Shown piece after piece: positions 7,125-14,352 of a stretch of DNA of 16,861 bases. Where the stretch lies: the NCBI GenBank assembly GCA_964581175.1, contig CAZONI010000077.1, forward strand, positions 1 through 16,861. The letters run 5' to 3'. The position numbers were made by a program, and so were the translations under genes. Origin of the DNA: B46-G9 sp964581175. GTDB lineage: Bacteria; Desulfobacterota; DSM-4660; Desulfatiglandales; Desulfatiglandaceae. Each line of letters starts with the position of its first letter. Within the stretch, counting starts at the first letter, position 1. The notes beneath the pieces were generated by a model. That model did not search any database. It saw only the letters and a program-made list of their open reading frames with translations, and was not told where the DNA came from.

Positions 7125-8582
7125 TCAGACCGGCCAGGAGCAATGGATGCTCGTTCCCTTTCCCGGGAGGGAGTTAATCGAGAAGATGCCGCCCGACAGC
7201 TCGGCCCGCTCCTTCATGGTGGAGAGTCCCAGCCCCGTAAGGGACGAACCGCTGACCGAAACGGTTGACGGATCGAAGCCGCTGCCGTTGTCCGTTATGA
7301 GGAGGTCCAGGCGGCCTTCTGTCTTCTGAAAAGAGATCATGGCATGATTCGCTCTGCTGTGTTTGGCGATGTTGTTGAAAGCCTCCTGGGTGATCCTGTA
7401 GATAACGATTCGCAGCCGGGAGGGAACATCTGCTTCTTCTACTCCGAGTTCGATCTCGATGCGAATTCCGGCGTAAACCTCGTTATATGCCCGGCAAAAC
7501 CCCTGGATAGTCTTTAATAGGCCGAGGTCGTCCAGAAGGCTGGGCCACAGATTTTTCTGAATTCGTCTCAGCTCGTCGATGGCGCCTTTTACCATGGAAG
7601 TGACTGACGTCAAGATCCTGCTTATGGGTGTCTCCGCCTTTTCCTCGCCGAGCTGCATGAGAGCATTTCCCGAGTAGACCATGATGGCTGCCAGTGTCTG
7701 GCCGATACTATCATGAAGTTCTTTGGCCACATATCTTCTTTCTTCCTCTTGTGCAGCCAGGAGCCTCGAAGAAAGATCCCGAAGCCTGCTCTCCGATTCT
7801 TTCAGGGCATCTTCCGCCAGTTTCCTTGCGGTGATATCCCGGTGAATGCCGCGGTAGCCGGCGAGATGTCCTGCCTTATCCAGGACCGGCGCTGCGCTGG
7901 TTTCCAAAATCACCTCTTTACCCTCTTTGTGACTCGCACACATCTCAAAGGCGGAAAGGGTCTTTTTTCCCAACGCGATTCGGAAAATATAGTCCTGCAC
8001 GGATTCCCCACTCACGAGACGAAGCAGGGAGTAGTAGGGTCTGCCGATCAGCTCATCGGGACCATATCCCAATATCTTTCGAACAACCTGGTTGGAGTAC
8101 ACGTACCTCCCTTTGTGGTCCACCTCCCATATCCACTCGGCCGTCCTTTCAGCCAGATCCTCGAACCTCCTCTCACTGTCGCGCAGGGATTCCTTAAGGT
8201 TCCATTCACGGATGACTTTGTCAATAACCGCGGGGAGCAGGGTAAAAAAATCGGGCGATTTTACGAGATAGTCCCAGGCGCCCAGTTTCATGGCCTGAAC
8301 GGCGATATTTTCATTTCCCTGCCCCGTAATTACGATTACCGGGACATCTTTTTCTCTCTCCTTCAGAGCCTTCAGGAACTCGATGCCGTCCATATCCGGC
8401 ATGAGGTAGTCGGTCACGATAATATCCGGACTGACCTCGTCAAGGCATTGAAGACAGGCGCCTGCATGAGCAAAATAGTGGACCGTCACCTGAGGCAGGT
8501 CACGCTCGATAGCGCGCTTCATCAGACTGAAGTGCGCCTCTTCATCTTCAATGATCACGAGTTTCAATGAATTGAAGTCCAT
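7125..8582 (-). CDS. Hybrid REC-PAS-HisKA_3 histidine kinase
   Basis: A 485-residue cytoplasmic protein. Residues 5-125 are a receiver with a full active site: E12/D13, phosphoacceptor D58 in VTDYLMP, T86 and K108. Residues about 137-255 form a PAS/PAC unit (GYRGIHRDITARK at its end). Then comes a NarX/DegS-type HisKA_3 domain with H290 in AKELHDSIGQTL and a HATPase with QEAFNNIAKH, TDNGSGFD and GLGLSTMKERA. It is the third gene of an operon with the CHASE kinase and the single-domain regulator. The N-terminal receiver suggests it accepts phosphate from, or is gated by, the upstream kinase. NarL-type partners are usual for HisKA_3; the only visible candidate is the partial regulator at the window end. 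I chose ATG 8582; a TTG at 8597 would add five residues. Confidence 0.9.
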   Translation of the reverse strand: MDFNSLKLVIIEDEEAHFSLMKRAIERDLPQVTVHYFAHAGACLQCLDEVSPDIIVTDYLMPDMDGIEFLKALKEREKDVPVIVITGQGNENIAVQAMKLGAWDYLVKSPDFFTLLPAVIDKVIREWNLKESLRDSERRFEDLAERTAEWIWEVDHKGRYVYSNQVVRKILGYGPDELIGRPYYSLLRLVSGESVQDYIFRIALGKKTLSAFEMCASHKEGKEVILETSAAPVLDKAGHLAGYRGIHRDITARKLAEDALKESESRLRDLSSRLLAAQEEERRYVAKELHDSIGQTLAAIMVYSGNALMQLGEEKAETPISRILTSVTSMVKGAIDELRRIQKNLWPSLLDDLGLLKTIQGFCRAYNEVYAGIRIEIELGVEEADVPSRLRIVIYRITQEAFNNIAKHSRANHAMISFQKTEGRLDLLITDNGSGFDPSTVSVSGSSLTGLGLSTMKERAELSGGIFSINSLPGKGTSIHCSWPV

Positions 8583-8604
8583 TTTCCGTATTCTCAAAGC
8601 GAGG

Positions 8605-9081
8605 TCATGCCTCTTTCAAGACCGGCGGTACATTAAGAATGGTCCAGTAGACTCCGACCTGTTTCACCTTCTCCTCAAACTCTTTGAATCCCACCGGTTT
8701 GGTGAGGTAGCTGTTGGCATAGTGGTTGTATGAACTTACAATATCCTGCTCCCGCGCGGAAGTCGTCAACATGATCACGGGGATCCGCTTCAAATCGGGA
8801 TCTTCCTTGATCCTTTTCAATACTTCGATGCCATCGATTCCGGGAAGTTTTATATCCAGCAGGATCAGGGTCGGGATGCAGTATTTCTCTTTATCCTGGT
8901 AATTGCCCCGGTTGTAAAGGTAATCGAGCGCCGCCTCGCCATCCGATACCACGTCGATCCCTCCTCCATAGCCCGCCTTTCTGATGGCCCGTTTCGTCAG
9001 TTCCGCGTGTGCTTCCTCGTCTTCCACAATCAGCATTTTGAGGGTAGCCTCTCTCACCTTCCGACCTCCTTGTCCTTTCAC
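8605..9081 (-). CDS. Single-domain response regulator, Rcp1-like
   Basis: A 158-residue receiver with no output domain. Numbered from GTG 9081, the active site is complete: E20/D21/E22, D76 in LILLDIKLPG, T106 (VIMLTTSA) and K128 in YLTKPVGF. The long loop around NRGNYQDKEKYCIPT is typical of Rcp1-type regulators that pair with bacteriophytochrome-like or CHASE-type kinases. It probably relays phosphate between the two flanking kinases. Two starts are equally well served: GTG 9081, overlapping the upstream kinase stop, and GTG 9057, eight codons later. Both have GGAGG 7 bp upstream because a 24-bp unit is duplicated here. A further in-frame ATG at residue 16 has no good site. Confidence 0.92.
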   Translation of the reverse strand: MKGQGGRKVREATLKMLIVEDEEAHAELTKRAIRKAGYGGGIDVVSDGEAALDYLYNRGNYQDKEKYCIPTLILLDIKLPGIDGIEVLKRIKEDPDLKRIPVIMLTTSAREQDIVSSYNHYANSYLTKPVGFKEFEEKVKQVGVYWTILNVPPVLKEA

Positions 9082-9101
9082 CTTCCGACCTCCTTGTCTT
9101 T
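9054..9101 (-). repeat. 24-bp tandem duplication spanning stop, RBS and start
   Basis: Two copies, 9054-9077 and 9078-9101, match at 23 of 24 positions. Each contains GGAGG and a GTG 7 bp downstream. The first copy in reading direction (9101-9078) encodes the last seven residues and stop of the CHASE kinase. The second encodes residues 2-8 of the response regulator plus the alternative GTG at 9057. Because 24 is divisible by three, both starts are in frame. Confidence 0.9.
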
Positions 9102-10808
9102 AAGGGTAAAGAAAAAAGTACTCCCCTTCCCTATTTCCGACTCCACCCAGATCCGGCCGCCGAGACGCTCCACAATCTGCTTGACGATGGTCAAACCCAC
9201 GCCCGTCCCCTCCCCATGTTCCTTGGCGGAAGGCAACCGCTGGAAAATCTGGAAGATCTTCTCGAAGTGTCTCTGGTCGATCCCGATGCCGTTGTCCCGG
9301 ACGAAAAACAGGGCCTGAGCTCCCTCCCTTTGAATGCCCACGTGGATTTGCGGTGAAGGATTGTCCTCTCCCATATATTTAACGGCATTGGATAGAAGGT
9401 TTTCCATGACCTGGACCAGACGTTTTCGTTCTCCGTAGACGACCGGCAGATTCTTCTGGATATCCACCTGGACGCCCCGCTCCCGGATCAGGGCTTGAAG
9501 CCCTGTGAGGGCCTCTTGAACAACCTCACCAAATGGGAACTCTCCTTTTTTCTCAGTCAACCGGCCGATCCGGGACAGCTCCAGCAGATCGCTGATCAAC
9601 ATCTCCATCTTCCGGGCCGCTTGACTCATGTACGAGAGATACCTTTCGCCCTCGCCTGAAAGGAGATCCCCGAAGTCTTCCCGCAAGGCACCGATAAAGC
9701 CTTCTATGGTCACAATGGGGGTTTTGAGATCATGGGATACGGTGTACACGAAAGTCTCCAGCTCCTCATTATTCCGAGCGAGTTCCGAGAGCAGCCTTTC
9801 CAGCTCTTTCTCATTTTGCTGTAATGCCTTCTGGGCCTGTTTTCTTTCTCCTATCTCATGGAAGGCCTGGTCTCGCGCCTCCTTGTACATGCTCATTCTC
9901 TGCAACAGAAACAGGAGCAGCAGACTCAAGATCGCCGACGCGGCCAGGCCGAAAACCAGGAAGGGTACATCAGGGGCCGCATTGGACGAAAAAATGAGAG
10001 GGCTGGGTTCGAGGTCAAGCCTCCAGATCTTTTCCGGAAAACGGATCTCCCCGACCACATGCAGTCTGCTTTCCAAAGGAGGAGAAAAGCTTCTCTGCTT
10101 CCCGCTTGTGAAGATAAGCTTTTTGCCTTCATACAAGCGGACACTGAAATCTCTGAAGACATCTTCGGCCAGGCAAATGCCCACAATCCGATTGACCTGG
10201 AAGGCGCCTTCGAGGTATCCCTGCAGGACATGCTCGTGGATCAAGGGAATAAACGCCTCGAACGCGAAGCCTTGTCCGTTGGACGGCGCGCAAGGCGTCA
10301 CCGCCAAGGACCGATCTTCACTCACTCCCCGGAAGATGTCATTATAAAAAGGGTCCCCGCGGATGTTCCTCCCCTTGGCCTGCACAGTATTTTCTTCGGG
10401 GAAAAGCCATCGAATCACCCCTTGGGGGTCTATCCAGTTAATCGCCGCAAATCCTGGATAATGTCTGTAAATGTCTTCCGCAAATTGTACAAAACGTTCG
10501 CGGCTGAAGTCGGGAGGCGTTCTCTCAACCCACCGATCGGCCAGCAGCCTCAGCGCGGTCATGCGCGCCGTCATCAGGCCCTCCATGCGAACCACGATCT
10601 GTTCAGCAGAGGTATTCATCTGACGGAAGACCAGTTCCCGCTCATCGCGGTTCTGATGGTGCCAAAAGAAGACGGTTGTTCCACCGAAGACCAGGAACAC
10701 CGCCAGGACCAGCAATGTACGGGAAGATCGAGAATGCACCTTGTGCCCGGATGATTTGGTTGTAATGTGAATAACTGATTTAATAACCCAAGGATAACCC
10801 TTTGACAA
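9078..10808 (-). CDS. Membrane CHASE-domain sensor histidine kinase
   Basis: About 576 residues. TM1 spans about 31-50 and TM2 about 281-303, enclosing a periplasmic CHASE-type sensor domain of about 230 residues (FAAINWIDPQGVIRW near 120; IPLIHEHVLQGYLEGAF near 187). A coiled coil (305-350) leads to HisKA with H359 in TVSHDLKTPIV, then HATPase boxes N470/N474 (ENLLSNAVKYM), D505 (RDNGIGID) and GTGVGL at 534-539, so it should be active. CHASE domains bind small extracellular ligands; the ligand here is unknown. First gene of a three-gene operon; its stop overlaps the GTG of the regulator. The start is uncertain: TTG 10808 lacks a ribosome binding site, GTG 10739 (residue 24) is the alternative, and both keep TM1. 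Confidence 0.88.
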   Translation of the reverse strand: MSKGYPWVIKSVIHITTKSSGHKVHSRSSRTLLVLAVFLVFGGTTVFFWHHQNRDERELVFRQMNTSAEQIVVRMEGLMTARMTALRLLADRWVERTPPDFSRERFVQFAEDIYRHYPGFAAINWIDPQGVIRWLFPEENTVQAKGRNIRGDPFYNDIFRGVSEDRSLAVTPCAPSNGQGFAFEAFIPLIHEHVLQGYLEGAFQVNRIVGICLAEDVFRDFSVRLYEGKKLIFTSGKQRSFSPPLESRLHVVGEIRFPEKIWRLDLEPSPLIFSSNAAPDVPFLVFGLAASAILSLLLLFLLQRMSMYKEARDQAFHEIGERKQAQKALQQNEKELERLLSELARNNEELETFVYTVSHDLKTPIVTIEGFIGALREDFGDLLSGEGERYLSYMSQAARKMEMLISDLLELSRIGRLTEKKGEFPFGEVVQEALTGLQALIRERGVQVDIQKNLPVVYGERKRLVQVMENLLSNAVKYMGEDNPSPQIHVGIQREGAQALFFVRDNGIGIDQRHFEKIFQIFQRLPSAKEHGEGTGVGLTIVKQIVERLGGRIWVESEIGKGSTFFFTLKDKEVGR

Positions 10809-10880
10809 GGATTAAAAAGGACAGGGACACCACCGCCGGTTTGTGCCCCCGGACGGCGTAGGAGAAAAAATATCGACGCA

Positions 10881-11063
10881 TCATATGGGACAGGGTTCGT
10901 CCTCCTCACTGCTGCCGCAGATCCGGGCCGCTCTACCGTCATCACACGGTTCGTTTTCCTGGTTGAACCTGGCGTGCTCCGCCCACTCTGGAGCGTACGT
11001 GCAGGGTGGAAGACGCCGATCTTCGTCATTACTGAATTTTTCATGCTGTTCATGTTTTTCCAT
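10881..11063 (-). CDS. Small four-cysteine hydrophilic protein, unknown function
   Basis: A 60-residue, highly charged protein beginning MEKHEQHEKF and carrying C21, C40, C49 and C58, the last in EPCPI at the C-terminus. There is no membrane segment or signal peptide, and I recognise no named family. The ATG lies inside the last codons of nth in another frame, with AAGGAG 8 bp upstream, so it looks translationally coupled to nth. Four cysteines in a small acidic protein would suit a zinc or FeS site, or a redox role; this is inference only. The frame stays open upstream to 11168 within nth, but only the 11063 start has a clear ribosome binding site. About 70 bp separate it from the upstream end of the CHASE kinase gene. 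Confidence 0.6.
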   Translation of the reverse strand: MEKHEQHEKFSNDEDRRLPPCTYAPEWAEHARFNQENEPCDDGRAARICGSSEEDEPCPI

Positions 11064-11721
11064 ACCATGTTCTCCTTCCTTTTTTCCATCGGATCCCTTC
11101 GTCGCACAGATCCACGATCTTGCATTCCTCGTGTCTGGGTCTGCGGGCTGTGCAGATCGCGCGGCCATGAAGGATGAGGAGGTTCGAGAAGCGAGTCCAC
11201 TTGTGTTTCGGCACGATCTCCATGAGGTCCGCCTCCACCTTCACCGGATCACTTTTTTCAGTGAGCCCGATGCGCTGTGACAGTCTGACCACATGGGTGT
11301 CCGCAACGATGCCCGGAATCCCGAAGGCCTCACCGAGGACAAGGTTCGCGGTCTTGCGGCCGATCCCCCTGAGAGAGATCAGGTCATCCAGATCGGCAGG
11401 GACCCGGCCGTCGAATTTCTCCACCAGATCTGCGCTGAGGCCCTTGATGGCCTTGGCCTTGTTCCGGTAAAAGCCTGTCGGCCGGACATCCTCCTCCAGC
11501 TCGGCCACATCCGCCCGGGCATAATCTTCGGCTGATCTATATTTCTTGAAAAGATCGAGAGTAACCTTGTTGACCCTCTCATCGGTGCACTGGGCCGAGA
11601 GCACCGTGGCCACCAGCAATTCCAGAGGATTCGCAAAGTTCAAAGCGGTTCTTGGATCGGGATATTCCTTTTCGAGGATTCCAATGATCTCTCTGGTGCG
11701 CTTCTCTTCATTCTTTCCCAT
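11050..11721 (-). CDS. nth: Endonuclease III, DNA base-excision glycosylase/AP lyase
   Basis: A 223-residue protein collinear with E. coli Nth. Early landmarks are LLVATVLSAQCTDERVN (35-51) and TGFYRNKAKAI (82-92). The helix-hairpin-helix LISLRGIGRKTANLVL (114-129) contains K123, equivalent to catalytic Lys120, and D141 in IVADTHVVRL equals Asp138. It removes oxidised pyrimidines and cuts the resulting abasic site. The C-terminal 4Fe-4S loop normally reads C-x6-C-x2-C-x5-C. Here it is C190-x6-H197-x2-C200-x5-C206, so one cysteine ligand is histidine (codon CAC). A basic tail of about 17 residues follows. The start has a GGGAGAG/GAAGAG purine run. The small cysteine protein overlaps its 3' end. 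Confidence 0.95.
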   Translation of the reverse strand: MGKNEEKRTREIIGILEKEYPDPRTALNFANPLELLVATVLSAQCTDERVNKVTLDLFKKYRSAEDYARADVAELEEDVRPTGFYRNKAKAIKGLSADLVEKFDGRVPADLDDLISLRGIGRKTANLVLGEAFGIPGIVADTHVVRLSQRIGLTEKSDPVKVEADLMEIVPKHKWTRFSNLLILHGRAICTARRPRHEECKIVDLCDEGIRWKKGRRTWYGKT

Positions 11722-11772
11722 CTCTCTTCTCTCTCTCCCTGGTGCCTGCCCGGAAACGCACAGGAATCGTAA

Positions 11773-11988
11773 TCAGCTCAATCCAAATCTCATCGAAGCA
11801 TATTCCTTAATACTCGCCTTGGCCTCTTCAACGCTCTTTCCAAGAAACCAGGGCTCCATAAAACCCTCCAGAAACATTTTCCATCCTTCTTCATTCTCGA
11901 AGATATCTGCCTCTTCGCACGTAATGCCGCATCCTTCCTCGCCGATGGCATCGAACAACGATTTCAAGATCTCTTTTCTATCTTCCAT
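11773..11988 (-). CDS. Small acidic protein of unknown function
   Basis: A 71-residue acidic protein (MEDRKEILKSLFDAIGEEG at the N-terminus, ASIKEYASMRFGLS at the C-terminus) with two cysteines in GCGITC and an aromatic-rich centre (GWKMFLEGFMEPWFLGKS). It looks globular and helical, with no membrane segment. I do not recognise the family. ATG 11988 is preceded by AGGTGG; two GTG codons just upstream (11997, 11994) could add up to three residues. It lies 51 bp upstream of nth on the same strand, so co-transcription with nth is possible. Coding status is supported by composition and start context rather than by homology. Confidence 0.6.
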   Translation of the reverse strand: MEDRKEILKSLFDAIGEEGCGITCEEADIFENEEGWKMFLEGFMEPWFLGKSVEEAKASIKEYASMRFGLS

Positions 11989-12283
11989 GTCCACCACCTA
12001 CTCTCATTGTTTCCTTTAATTACTAAATAACTACTCAAATGCAACTTTCAACTTCCTGCTGCACTTTCTCCCGCGTAGATGCCGCTCTGACCAAAAAAAG
12101 CCGTGTTTCCCGCAAGAGGCTGCTCATTGGTCTTGACTAAGCCTGCCGCCTCTGGTGAAGGACCGGGATAGAAACTACTTATTCGGCGCACTGAAAAGCG
12201 TGGCCCTCAGGGGGAAGCCTTTTCTGGAGTGACTGGTGAGAGCCTGTCTCTATTTTCAACTAAGGTCGAGGATTTGGTGACAG

Positions 12284-12997
12284 CTAACGGTGGGCTTCGG
12301 TATGGGTGAGCTCTGAAAGGAGGTCGAGCTGGACCTCCTGAATCTGGACCAAGCGCTCCCACTGCCGGGTAAGAAGGTGGTCGATCTTTTCGTGCAGATG
12401 CCGGATCTCGAGCTCGGCTTTGAGGTTCACCTGGTAATCATGCTGGGAGCGGAGGCGGTCCTTCGCCTCCTGGCGGTTCTGACTCATCATGATGATGGGC
12501 GCCTGCATGGCGGCGAGGCAGGAGAGAAGCAGGTTCAGGAGGATGAACGGATAGGGGTCGATGGGCTTCCAGAACAGAAAGACGGCGTTCATCCCTATCC
12601 AGAGAGCAATAAACACCCCGAACAAGATGAGAAAGGCCCAGGAACCGCCGAAGGCGGCAATCCGATCCGCCAGCCTTTCCCCCAGGGTCCACTCCTGTTC
12701 GAACTCGGCATCGACATTCATGGCGAGGATCTCATGCTTTTCGAGGCTCTGCAGGACCTCCTTTTCGAGCGAAGTCAGCTCTCCCATCTCGGATTCCAGC
12801 AGAGAATGAACATAGGCCCCCCGAAACCGGGCCAAATCGTTCCGGCAGATGTACGACTCCGGCGTCCACTCCGGATACTCCCGGAGGATGACCTTGGCAA
12901 CGGCGTCACGGATGAGGACGCCTGTCACCAAATCGCGGACGTTGAAGGTCTTGCCGCAGATTGCGCATGTTCGAACAGGGGATTTTTCCGTGGCCAT
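12284..12997 (-). CDS. DUF1003 family membrane protein with N-terminal cysteine motif
   Basis: A 237-residue protein. The N-terminal part has C11-x2-C14 (CAIC) and C51 (YICRND), suggesting a partial zinc-ribbon-like element. The DUF1003 core follows: ERLADRIAAFGGSWAFLILFG, TM helix about 119-141, the segment FWKPIDPYPFILLNLLLSC with TM helix about 149-172, and then APIIMMSQNRQEAKDRLRSQHDYQVNLKAELEI, the family's signature after the second helix. A coiled coil (about 193-232) ends the protein. Function of DUF1003 is not established. ATG 12997 has GAGG 8 bp upstream; an in-frame upstream start at 13054 is not needed. It lies 148 bp downstream of the methyltransferase gene on the same strand, with a hairpin between them. 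Confidence 0.88.
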   Translation of the reverse strand: MATEKSPVRTCAICGKTFNVRDLVTGVLIRDAVAKVILREYPEWTPESYICRNDLARFRGAYVHSLLESEMGELTSLEKEVLQSLEKHEILAMNVDAEFEQEWTLGERLADRIAAFGGSWAFLILFGVFIALWIGMNAVFLFWKPIDPYPFILLNLLLSCLAAMQAPIIMMSQNRQEAKDRLRSQHDYQVNLKAELEIRHLHEKIDHLLTRQWERLVQIQEVQLDLLSELTHTEAHR

Positions 12998-13069
12998 TCT
13001 CCGTACCTCGCCAGGATAGGTGTAGCGTTCCGGCCTCGGCTGGCATACCTCCACGGCAACCGGGAATAC

Positions 13070-13099
13070 CGGTCGGACGGGAAAATTTTCCGGCGACCG
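13070..13099 (-). terminator. Palindromic hairpin between methyltransferase and DUF1003 genes
   Basis: CGGTCG (13070-13075) pairs with CGACCG (13094-13099), enclosing a perfect 12-bp palindrome GGAAAATTTTCC (13080-13091). The whole forms a long hairpin about 46 bp after the methyltransferase stop. The stem has a T-stretch inside it but no clear T-run after it, so termination is plausible but an operator is also possible. Confidence 0.4.
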
Positions 13100-13145
13100 C
13101 TCCGGGCGGCCGATGCGGAGCGGTGCGGATAGCGGTCCCGTGACT

Positions 13146-13757
13146 TCAGACTCGAACGTTATCCCGCCGGCAGTTCTTCTGCCAGCAGTAGATCCGCTGC
13201 GGCGGTATGTTGAAGAGCTGCACCTCCATCCTGCCGGGTCCCACGAGGGGCCGGCAAAGGGTACAGACCCGCTTGCTCAACTGGTACGCCACGAAGCGTC
13301 CTCCCGGGGCAAGCACCGAGAACACTTCTTCGAGAATTTCGGTTCCTGCACCATGGCTCATGGTGGAAAAGGGAATGCCGGAAATCAGGACATCGGGCAC
13401 GCCCATCCCGTACAGGGAAAGGGTGTCGACAAGCGCCCTTGCACTGCCGAGATGGACAACGAGCCGATCGTCCCTGATGCCGCTCACCAAGGCGTGCAAA
13501 TGTCGATTGATTTCGATGCTCAAGAGCCGGGCATCCCGCTTCATCGCACGCAGTATGGCCCGGGTTGTGCCTCCGGTGCCGGGACCCAATTCCACTATGG
13601 TCCTGGCGGAGGGGACACCCCCGGCCTCCACAACTTGGCGTTCCAGAAATCGCGAACTGGGGATGATCGACCCCATGTGCAAGGGATGTTTCAGAAACTC
13701 TTGAAAAAAGGCCATCCGGTGGTCCATAAGAAACGAGAGAGGCTTTGTGATCAGCAT
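13146..13757 (-). CDS. SAM-dependent methyltransferase, PmtA/phospholipid-methylase-like
   Basis: A 203-residue class I methyltransferase. The pre-motif FFQEFLKHPLHMGSIIPSSR (17-36) and motif I IVELGPGTGGTT (54-65) match the COG3963 group, which includes bacterial phosphatidylethanolamine N-methyltransferases and rRNA-methylase-like proteins. Motif II is LLSIEINRHL near 78-87, and later motifs include PDVLISGIPFSTM (about 121-133) and LAPGGRFVAYQLS. Substrate is likely a phospholipid headgroup by family resemblance, but I cannot exclude another target, so no symbol is given. The start follows GGGGG 8 bp upstream; a later ATG at residue 11 has no site. No membrane helix is obvious. Confidence 0.8.
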   Translation of the reverse strand: MLITKPLSFLMDHRMAFFQEFLKHPLHMGSIIPSSRFLERQVVEAGGVPSARTIVELGPGTGGTTRAILRAMKRDARLLSIEINRHLHALVSGIRDDRLVVHLGSARALVDTLSLYGMGVPDVLISGIPFSTMSHGAGTEILEEVFSVLAPGGRFVAYQLSKRVCTLCRPLVGPGRMEVQLFNIPPQRIYCWQKNCRRDNVRV

Positions 13758-13945
13758 CTGCTTAACCCCCGAGTGATTTTAGAGTTCGGCTCGGTTCGGC
13801 ATAGGCCTGAGCTCGATTGTTTCTTCTGAAATTGAGGAGGCGTGTTGATAAGACGTCTTTTTATGGAACGAATATTAGAGAACTTCCTTTTATGCGTCAA
13901 GGGAAAAGGGACGGCAACATATGTACTGTTGCGCCGAAAAGACCA

Positions 13946-14011
13946 CCCTGATCCACCATCAAGACATCATCTGCTGCGTTGCCTTCGCTCGCTCCTCCCT
14001 GCGAGGTATTG
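13946..14011 (+). repeat. Dispersed repeat, copy 2
   Basis: This 66-bp block matches the reverse complement of 16448-16513 at 60 of 66 positions, including a 34-bp identical core that contains CTGCGTTGCCTTCGCTCGCT. Its first part also matches 6266-6289. It lies between genes and encodes nothing recognisable. Confidence 0.85.
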
Positions 14012-14130
14012 TTTATACGTCTCGGTCGTCGTTCCTCGGCGCCTTGCTGGTGACCAGGAATTTCGCCAAATCACCCGGTGAAACTCATGATGCGAAAGTT
14101 GGATGGTGGATTTGGGGACCGTTTTACTGG

Positions 14131-14160
14131 TTGATTTTCAGTAGACTTTTTTTGTATGCT
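14131..14160 (+). promoter_or_regulatory. Possible sigma-70 promoter for the sigma-54 activator
   Basis: TTGATT (14131-14136) and TATGCT (14155-14160) are spaced 18 bp; each matches 4 of 6 consensus bases. It is the best candidate I see ahead of the activator and would give a leader of about 185 nt. Confidence 0.28.
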
Positions 14161-14352
14161 TAGGCTTCTTAAAATGCTACGCTCATCCCATAGGGAGAAT
14201 AGGCGGTACCTGTCCGGCTATTGCAGGACCCTAGAGTTCCGAATGCGGCCCGTGGCGGTGCGGCTGGAAGAGATTCCTTAGCCAACCTCCCCGGGCCGCA
14301 GGCCGTATGGAACGGATGCAGAACCGGGATCTTTACTCGTTTCGAGGAAATA

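Larger units (their letters stand above)
13758..14352. other. Long divergent intergenic region with dispersed repeat
   Basis: About 600 bp between the outward-facing methyltransferase and sigma-54 activator genes. It holds the dispersed repeat copy at 13946-14011, a short direct repeat (TTCGGC twice near 13790) and a possible activator promoter near 14131-14160. The plus-strand open frames here run straight through the repeat without family resemblance, so I do not call genes. A GAGGAGG at about 13834 has no convincing gene behind it. Confidence 0.5.

Noticed and set aside
7713..8570. Plus-strand open frame of 285 codons
   Set aside because: It lies fully antisense to the hybrid kinase, which has every expected kinase and receiver motif. 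The plus frame shows no domain.
9858..10754. Plus-strand open frame of 298 codons
   Set aside because: Antisense shadow of the CHASE kinase gene; low-complexity composition and no recognisable motif.
10802..10807. TTGACA as a plus-strand -35 box
   Set aside because: No -10 match lies 16-18 bp downstream, and no plus-strand gene follows.
10843..11280. Plus-strand open frame of 145 codons
   Set aside because: Antisense to the four-cysteine protein and nth; no family resemblance and no ribosome binding site.
12377..13132. Plus-strand open frame of 251 codons
   Set aside because: Antisense to the DUF1003 gene, whose signature and membrane helices are clear.
13113..13829. Plus-strand open frame of 238 codons
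   Set aside because: Antisense to the methyltransferase with its clear SAM-binding motif.
13842..14081. Plus-strand open frame with GAGGAGG upstream
   Set aside because: The frame runs straight through the dispersed repeat and has no family resemblance, so coding is unlikely despite the purine-rich site.
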